From the NCBI GenBank assembly GCA_018432565.1, contig JAHDSS010000064.1, forward strand, positions 1-9,547: DNA of 9,547 bases, written 5' to 3'. The position numbers and the translations under genes were made by a program. The DNA comes from Kiritimatiellia bacterium. GTDB taxonomy: Bacteria; Verrucomicrobiota; Kiritimatiellia; CAIQIC01; Lenti-01. The notes under the pieces were generated by a model that was not told the DNA's origin, searched no databases, and was given only the letters and a program-made list of their open reading frames with translations. Below are positions 5,896 through 9,547 of the stretch, piece after piece (position 1 is the first letter of the stretch; each line of letters begins with the position of its first letter).

Positions 5896-6310
5896 CCACA
5901 GAGGGCCACAGCGCGGCAAAGCCGCAACCAAATTAATCAGAACTCATGAAAATGGAGAGGGGGATAAGCAGGAAAACAGGAAACAACAGGAAAACATGAC
6001 AGGTTAACAGCAAGCCCGAAAATGAATTAGTGGCCAGATAGTACAGAGGGGTGGAGCCGCAACCAAAGGAGCAGGGCCACGAAAAACACGAGAAGCCACA
6101 AAAAGGGGAGCCTTGAATGGAAATCAACAACCAATGCGATGTAGTCTTTGTGTCTTTTGGTGTTTTTGGTGGCCATGAGGGTTTATGTTTGGCTTGCCTA
6201 TAAAAATGAGCATCTCAACTTGTATGTGGGCAATGTGTTGGAACGCAAAACGTGCATGAACAACAAGAAGTGGATGGATAGTAGTACAGAGGGGCACAGA
6301 GAATGGGGTG
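5896..6310. repeat. Decayed dispersed repeats (ACAGAGG, AGGAAAACA, GCCGCAACCAAA)
   Basis: Several short words recur. GTACAGAGGGG occurs at 6041-6051 and 6284-6294, with a related CACAGAGGGCCACAG near 5897. GCCGCAACCAAA occurs at 5921-5932 and 6056-6067. AGGAAAACA/AGGAAACAACA units run through 5970-5997. The first GCCGC is also the right arm of a small GCGGC-AAA-GCCGC hairpin (5913-5925). These look like eroded copies of dispersed intergenic repeats. Confidence 0.6.
6075..6174. repeat. Imperfect 21-base inverted repeat
   Basis: The arm at 6075-6095 begins GGCCACGAAAAACACG. It matches the reverse complement of 6154-6174 (CTTTTGGTGTTTTTGGTGGC and one more C) at 18 of 21 bases. The 58 bases between the arms hold no recognised gene. 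The ends could mark a small element relic, or be two oppositely placed copies of one repeat. Confidence 0.6.
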
Positions 6311-6333
6311 AATAACAGACCCTCGATTTATCT

Positions 6334-6360
6334 TTCGTGTGATTCGTGTGATTCGTGGTT
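6334..6360 (+). repeat. Tandem 9-mer TTCGTGTGA
   Basis: TTCGTGTGA occurs at 6334-6342 and 6343-6351, followed by the partial copy TTCGTGGTT. On the other strand it reads as repeated Asn-His-Thr codons, a pattern typical of translated intergenic repeats and not of a gene. Confidence 0.75.
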
Positions 6361-6429
6361 TCGGCTGGTCCGGCTGTCCTGGCTGTCATCCCGAATCGCA
6401 GAGGCGCCCAGCACAACCCAGAATCCGGA

Positions 6430-6501
6430 TTTTCCACGGTGTGGAAAAATAGTTTCCATAGCGTGGAAAACCCGCCGCAACTTTTTCCATGCCGTGGAAA
6501 A
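6430..6501. repeat. Second cluster of TTTTCCA/TGGAAAA palindromes (three copies)
   Basis: Copies lie at 6430-6448 (TTTTCCAC-GGT-GTGGAAAA), 6452-6471 (GTTTCCA-TAGCG-TGGAAAAC) and 6483-6501 (TTTTCCA-TGCCG-TGGAAAA). The centres are 22 and about 30 bases apart, similar to the cluster before purA. This cluster precedes the sensor kinase gene. Confidence 0.85.
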
Positions 6502-6535
6502 TCCCGAAAATCCGGCTCGCTCCCCGCCGGCAAAC

Positions 6536-6563
6536 TGTCTCGGTTATAATTATAACCGAGACA
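6536..6563. promoter_or_regulatory. Perfect 28-base palindrome upstream of the sensor kinase
   Basis: The sequence from TGTCTCGG (6536) to CCGAGACA (6563) is a perfect palindrome centred between 6549 and 6550, with core GGTTAT-AATT-ATAACC. It contains TATAAT (6545-6550), which could be a -10 box, but no good -35 hexamer lies 17 bases upstream. It ends 93 bases before the kinase start. The shape and position suggest an operator or promoter for the kinase gene. No T-run follows, which argues against a terminator. Confidence 0.6.
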
Positions 6564-6575
6564 ACCCGCCCGGCC

Positions 6576-6599
6576 GGCACCCGGAAAGGCACCCGGAAA
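6576..6599 (+). repeat. Tandem duplicate of GGCACCCGGAAA
   Basis: The 12-base unit GGCACCCGGAAA occurs twice without a gap (6576-6587 and 6588-6599) in the leader of the sensor kinase gene. It may be a simple slippage duplication. Confidence 0.7.
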
Positions 6600-6656
6600 A
6601 AGAATTGGAATTCGGCGGGGGCATGGCTACGATGAGTTCGTGAGAGTGTCGCGCGG

Positions 6657-9547
6657 ATGAAGAGGCGGTGGCAGAGCGGGCTGGCGGCGTGGATGCTGCT
6701 GGCGGCGGCGGCGTTCGGCGCCGGCCCTTCGTTTTCGCTGACGGAGGCGGAACAGGCCTGGCTGGCGGCGAATCCGGAGATTGTGATCGGGGTGCCGGTG
6801 GATTCTCCGCCGCTGCATTTCACGGGGCCGGACGGCCGTCCGGCGGGGCTTGGGGCGGATGTGCTGGACGCGATGAACCAGCGGCTGGGGGGGAGGATCC
6901 GGCTGCAGGCGGGAACCGCGGCGGAGCTGGCGGACCGGCTGGGGCGCAAGGAGCTGGACGGGGTGATGGATGCGGTGCCGGGCGGCGGGCTGGATGCGCA
7001 GCTGGTGTTCAGCCGTCCCTATCTGGAGGTGCCGGCGGTCATCGTGGGCAAGCGCGATTCGCGCTACTACCGGACGGCGGAGATGCTGCGCGGCAGCGCG
7101 CTGGCGGTGGTCAAGGGATCGGCCCTGGAGGCCTGGTTCAAGGAAAACCATCCCAAGGTGCGCCGCAAGCCGCATGCGACGGCGGCGGAGGCGCTGGATG
7201 CGGTGGCGCGGGGGCAGGCGGTGGCCTTTGCCGTCAACCGGGCGGTGGCGCTGCATCTGATGGAACGCGAAATGCTGTCGAATCTGCATCTGCAGGGGCG
7301 GCTCGACGAGGCGCCGTCGGCGCTGTGCCTCGGGGTGCGTGCGGATCGCCCGGAACTGGCGGGGATGCTGAACCGTCTGCTGGACGAGGTGCTGCGGCGG
7401 CGGGGGCGGGCGCTGCGGGCGAAATGGTTTGTGCTGTCCAGCCGCGCGGGCGGACGCTTCGAGCCGTCGCCGAAGGCGCGGGCCTGGCTGGAGGCGCGGG
7501 ATTCGATCCGCATCGGCGTGCCGGACAACGCCCCGCCGATGGCGTTTGCGGATGCGTCGGGCGAACTGCAGGGGCTGGCGCCGGATTTGCTGGACCTGCT
7601 GAACGAACGGCTGGAAGGCCGGATCGAGGTGGTGCCCGGGGCGCGCGCCGGGCTGGAGGCGGAGTGGAAGGCCGGGAGGCTGGATGCGCTGATGGAGGAT
7701 TCGCCGGCGGGCGGAGGGCCCCGGCTGCATACCAAGCCGTACGCGAACATTCCAAACGTGATTGTCGGCCGCCGGGGGGGCGAGCAGCATGGTTCGCTGG
7801 AAAGCCTGGAGGGCCGCACGGCGGCGGTGGCGGCGGGATTCCCGGCGACGGAGCATCTGCGCCGGAACCGGCCGGGCCTCCGGCTGGCGGAGTTCGGGGA
7901 TGTCCGCGAGGCGCTGGCGGCGGTATCGGCGGGGCAGGCCGATGCGTTCGTGGGCAGCCGGGCGGTGGCGGCCTGGGTGCTGGCGCGGGACATGCTCTCG
8001 GACCTGCAGCTCCAGGGGGCGGCCTGGGAGATTGATTCGTTGTCGGCCATCGGGGTGCGGCCGGAGCTGCCGGAACTGGCGGAGGTGCTGAACGCGGCGC
8101 TGGCCTCGCTGCCGACGGAGGCGGTGCAGGGGCTGTACGAGCGCTGGGGAGGGCGGGACTGGCACGAGATGGCCGAACTGGCGTGGATCCAGCTCTCGCC
8201 GGAGGAGCGCCGGTGGCTGGAGGCGCATCCGGTGATCCGGGTGGGGAGCAATCCGCGCTGGGCGCCGCTGGAGTTCACGGACCACACGGGCCAGTTCCAG
8301 GGCATTGCCTGGGAATATCTCAACCGGTTCGGCAAGGCGCTGGGGGTGACGTTCCGTCCGGTGTCCGTTCCGTCGTGGCGGCAGGCGCAGGCCAAGCTGC
8401 GCGACGGGGAAGTGGACATGCTGACGTCGCTGAACAAGGCCAGCGCGCGGCGGGTGGAGATCGAATTCACGCCGCCGTACCAGGCGCTGCCCACGGCGAT
8501 TTTCACGCATGAAAACACGCCGTACGTGGGGCGGGCGGAGGACCTGAAGGGCCTGAAGGTGGCGGCGGTGATCGGCTACGGCCTGGAACAGTCCCTGGAG
8601 GCCAGGGTGACGGGGCTGCGGGTGCAGACGGTCTATGACGTGCCGACGGCGCTGAAGCAGCTGGAATCCGGGGAGCTGGATGCCTTTGTCGGGAGCCTGC
8701 TGGTGACCGGCCACTACATCCAGCGGGGCGGCCACGCGCGGATCAAGGTCGGCGGGGAGCTGGACTTCGTGTATCAGCCGGCCTTCGCCGTGCGCCGGGA
8801 CACGAAGATCCTGGCGCAGATTCTATCGAAGGCGCTGGCGGGGCTGGACGAGCAGGAGCAGGCGGCGATCGCCCGGAAATGGATGGCGGTGACCTACGAG
8901 CAGCGGATTGACTACCGCAAGCTGTACAAGTACGCCGCGGGGACGCTGGCGCTGCTGGGGCTGTTTGTGTACTGGAACCGGCGCATGGCGGCGGAAATCC
9001 GCCGCCGCCGGGCCGTGGAGGCGTCGCTGCGCAAGAGCGAGGAAGCGCTGGTGGCCGCCAACAAGGAGCTCGAGGCGTTCTCCTATTCGGTGTCGCACGA
9101 TCTGCGCGCGCCGCTGCGGCACGTGGCCGGCTTTGTGCAGCTGCTGCAGGCCAACGCTCAGGGCAAGCTCGACGAGACCGGCGCGCGCTACATCGAGGTG
9201 ATCGCGGGGGCGGCGCGCAAGATGGGGGAACTGATCGACGACCTGCTGTCGTTTTCGCGCACGGGCCGGGCGCAGATGCGGATCGAGCCGGTGGCGCTGG
9301 GGCCGCTGGTGGACGAATGCCGCCGGGAGCTGGAGCCGGAGACCCGGGGGCGGCGGATCGAGTGGGTCATCGGCGACCTGCCCGAGGTGCAGGCCGACCG
9401 GTCGCTGCTGCGGCAGGTGCTGGCCAACCTGCTGGGCAACGCGGTGAAATACACCGGCAAGCGCGAAGACGCCCGCATCGAAGTGACGTCGCGCCGGGAG
9501 GGCGGCGAGATCATCGTCTGCGTGCGGGACAACGGCGCGGGGTTCGA
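6657..9547 (+). CDS. Sensor histidine kinase with three periplasmic Venus-flytrap domains, 3' partial
   Basis: The frame is open from the ATG at 6657 to the window edge, 963 codons with no stop. An in-frame TGA at 6633 limits upstream starts, and GAGAG lies 10 bases before the ATG. A signal peptide (residues 1 to about 22, MKRRW then a hydrophobic run ending AFGA) leads into three tandem solute-binding family-3 domains at about 42-266, 283-510 and 526-752. Each follows a similar linker, with LTEAEQAWLAANP, PSPKARAWLEA and LSPEERRWLEAHP. One membrane helix (759-773) is followed by a charged helix and the HisKA box FSYSVSHDLRAPLRH (phosphoacceptor His814). The ATPase N-box is NLLGNAVKYT (Asn928) and the G1 box DNGAGF starts at Asp958. 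No PAS or HAMP domain lies between membrane and kinase. The plan resembles BvgS/EvgS, which have two flytraps. It would sense a small periplasmic ligand. Any receiver domain lies beyond the window. Confidence 0.93.
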   Translation, partial: MKRRWQSGLAAWMLLAAAAFGAGPSFSLTEAEQAWLAANPEIVIGVPVDSPPLHFTGPDGRPAGLGADVLDAMNQRLGGRIRLQAGTAAELADRLGRKELDGVMDAVPGGGLDAQLVFSRPYLEVPAVIVGKRDSRYYRTAEMLRGSALAVVKGSALEAWFKENHPKVRRKPHATAAEALDAVARGQAVAFAVNRAVALHLMEREMLSNLHLQGRLDEAPSALCLGVRADRPELAGMLNRLLDEVLRRRGRALRAKWFVLSSRAGGRFEPSPKARAWLEARDSIRIGVPDNAPPMAFADASGELQGLAPDLLDLLNERLEGRIEVVPGARAGLEAEWKAGRLDALMEDSPAGGGPRLHTKPYANIPNVIVGRRGGEQHGSLESLEGRTAAVAAGFPATEHLRRNRPGLRLAEFGDVREALAAVSAGQADAFVGSRAVAAWVLARDMLSDLQLQGAAWEIDSLSAIGVRPELPELAEVLNAALASLPTEAVQGLYERWGGRDWHEMAELAWIQLSPEERRWLEAHPVIRVGSNPRWAPLEFTDHTGQFQGIAWEYLNRFGKALGVTFRPVSVPSWRQAQAKLRDGEVDMLTSLNKASARRVEIEFTPPYQALPTAIFTHENTPYVGRAEDLKGLKVAAVIGYGLEQSLEARVTGLRVQTVYDVPTALKQLESGELDAFVGSLLVTGHYIQRGGHARIKVGGELDFVYQPAFAVRRDTKILAQILSKALAGLDEQEQAAIARKWMAVTYEQRIDYRKLYKYAAGTLALLGLFVYWNRRMAAEIRRRRAVEASLRKSEEALVAANKELEAFSYSVSHDLRAPLRHVAGFVQLLQANAQGKLDETGARYIEVIAGAARKMGELIDDLLSFSRTGRAQMRIEPVALGPLVDECRRELEPETRGRRIEWVIGDLPEVQADRSLLRQVLANLLGNAVKYTGKREDARIEVTSRREGGEIIVCVRDNGAGF

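Larger units (their letters stand above)
5736..6656. other. Gene-free, repeat-rich intergenic region of 921 bases
   Basis: No frame here has convincing coding features. The open frames at 5764-5949 (+), 6308-6643 (+), 5933-6130 (-) and 6198-6533 (-) are made of repeat translation. The first 560 bases are visibly richer in A and T than the flanking genes. After a run of nine G (5751-5759) come a palindrome (5798-5827), repeat relics of ACAGAGG and AGGAAAACA type (about 5894-6310), an inverted repeat (6075-6174), a tandem 9-mer (6334-6360), three TTTTCCA/TGGAAAA palindromes (6430-6501), a perfect 28-base palindrome (6536-6563) and a tandem 12-mer (6576-6599). No tRNA, rRNA or clear intrinsic terminator was recognised. 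Confidence 0.75.

Noticed and set aside
6308..6643. Possible 111-residue protein before the kinase
   Set aside because: The translation is made of the TTCGTGTGA and TTTTCCA/TGGAAAA repeats and has no ribosome binding site or family signature.
6668..8035. Plus-strand open frame of 455 codons overlapping the kinase
   Set aside because: Its Gly/Ala-rich translation has no recognisable motif, while the neighbouring frame from 6657 encodes continuous flytrap and kinase motifs.
6627..8735. Long open frame on the minus strand, 702 codons
   Set aside because: It lies opposite the sensor kinase, is dominated by Arg, Pro and His, and shows no domain. It is the expected shadow of a gene rich in GCG, CTG and GGG codons.

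Overview
The window is GC-rich bacterial chromosomal DNA with five protein-coding genes, all on the + strand, and two intergenic tracts full of short repeats. The repeats include palindromes of the form TTTTCCAC-N3-GTGGAAAA, heptamer arrays related to GGGGACA and CTGAATC, and ACAGAGG and TTCGTGTGA relics. Together with the style of the proteins they suggest a Verrucomicrobiota, Kiritimatiellota or Planctomycetota type genome. That placement is an inference from memory of such genomes and was not tested by a search.

Layout. (1) 2-982: a nearly complete UDP-glucuronate 4-epimerase-like gene, cut at its 5' end by the window edge. (2) 983-1235: a spacer built from three repeat families. (3) 1236-4122: a tightly coupled run of purA (adenylosuccinate synthetase), uppS (undecaprenyl diphosphate synthase) and cdsA (phosphatidate cytidylyltransferase), joined by 4-base ATGA and GTGA overlaps. 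(4) 4123-4226: a short spacer with an inverted heptamer repeat, where dxr is often found in other bacteria. (5) 4227-5735: rseP, an intramembrane site-2 protease. It carries an in-frame insertion of about 60 residues made of the same kind of heptamer arrays seen between the genes. (6) 5736-6656: 921 bases without a credible gene, holding repeat relics and two operator-like palindromes that share GTTAT-N4-ATAAC. (7) 6657-9547: a large sensor histidine kinase gene running off the right edge, with 963 codons visible. It has a signal peptide, three tandem periplasmic Venus-flytrap domains, one membrane helix and a HisKA/HATPase kinase core.

The uppS, cdsA and rseP genes form an envelope block: lipid carrier for peptidoglycan, CDP-diacylglycerol for phospholipids, and envelope stress proteolysis. 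purA is translationally coupled to this block. The epimerase fits surface polysaccharide synthesis. The sensor kinase is a separate unit after a long spacer.

The points most worth checking are the repeat-derived segment translated inside RseP, the heptamer arrays in inverted arrangement at several sites, the paired GTTAT-N4-ATAAC palindromes, and the triple flytrap BvgS-like kinase. No complete, clearly new multi-gene system could be shown.
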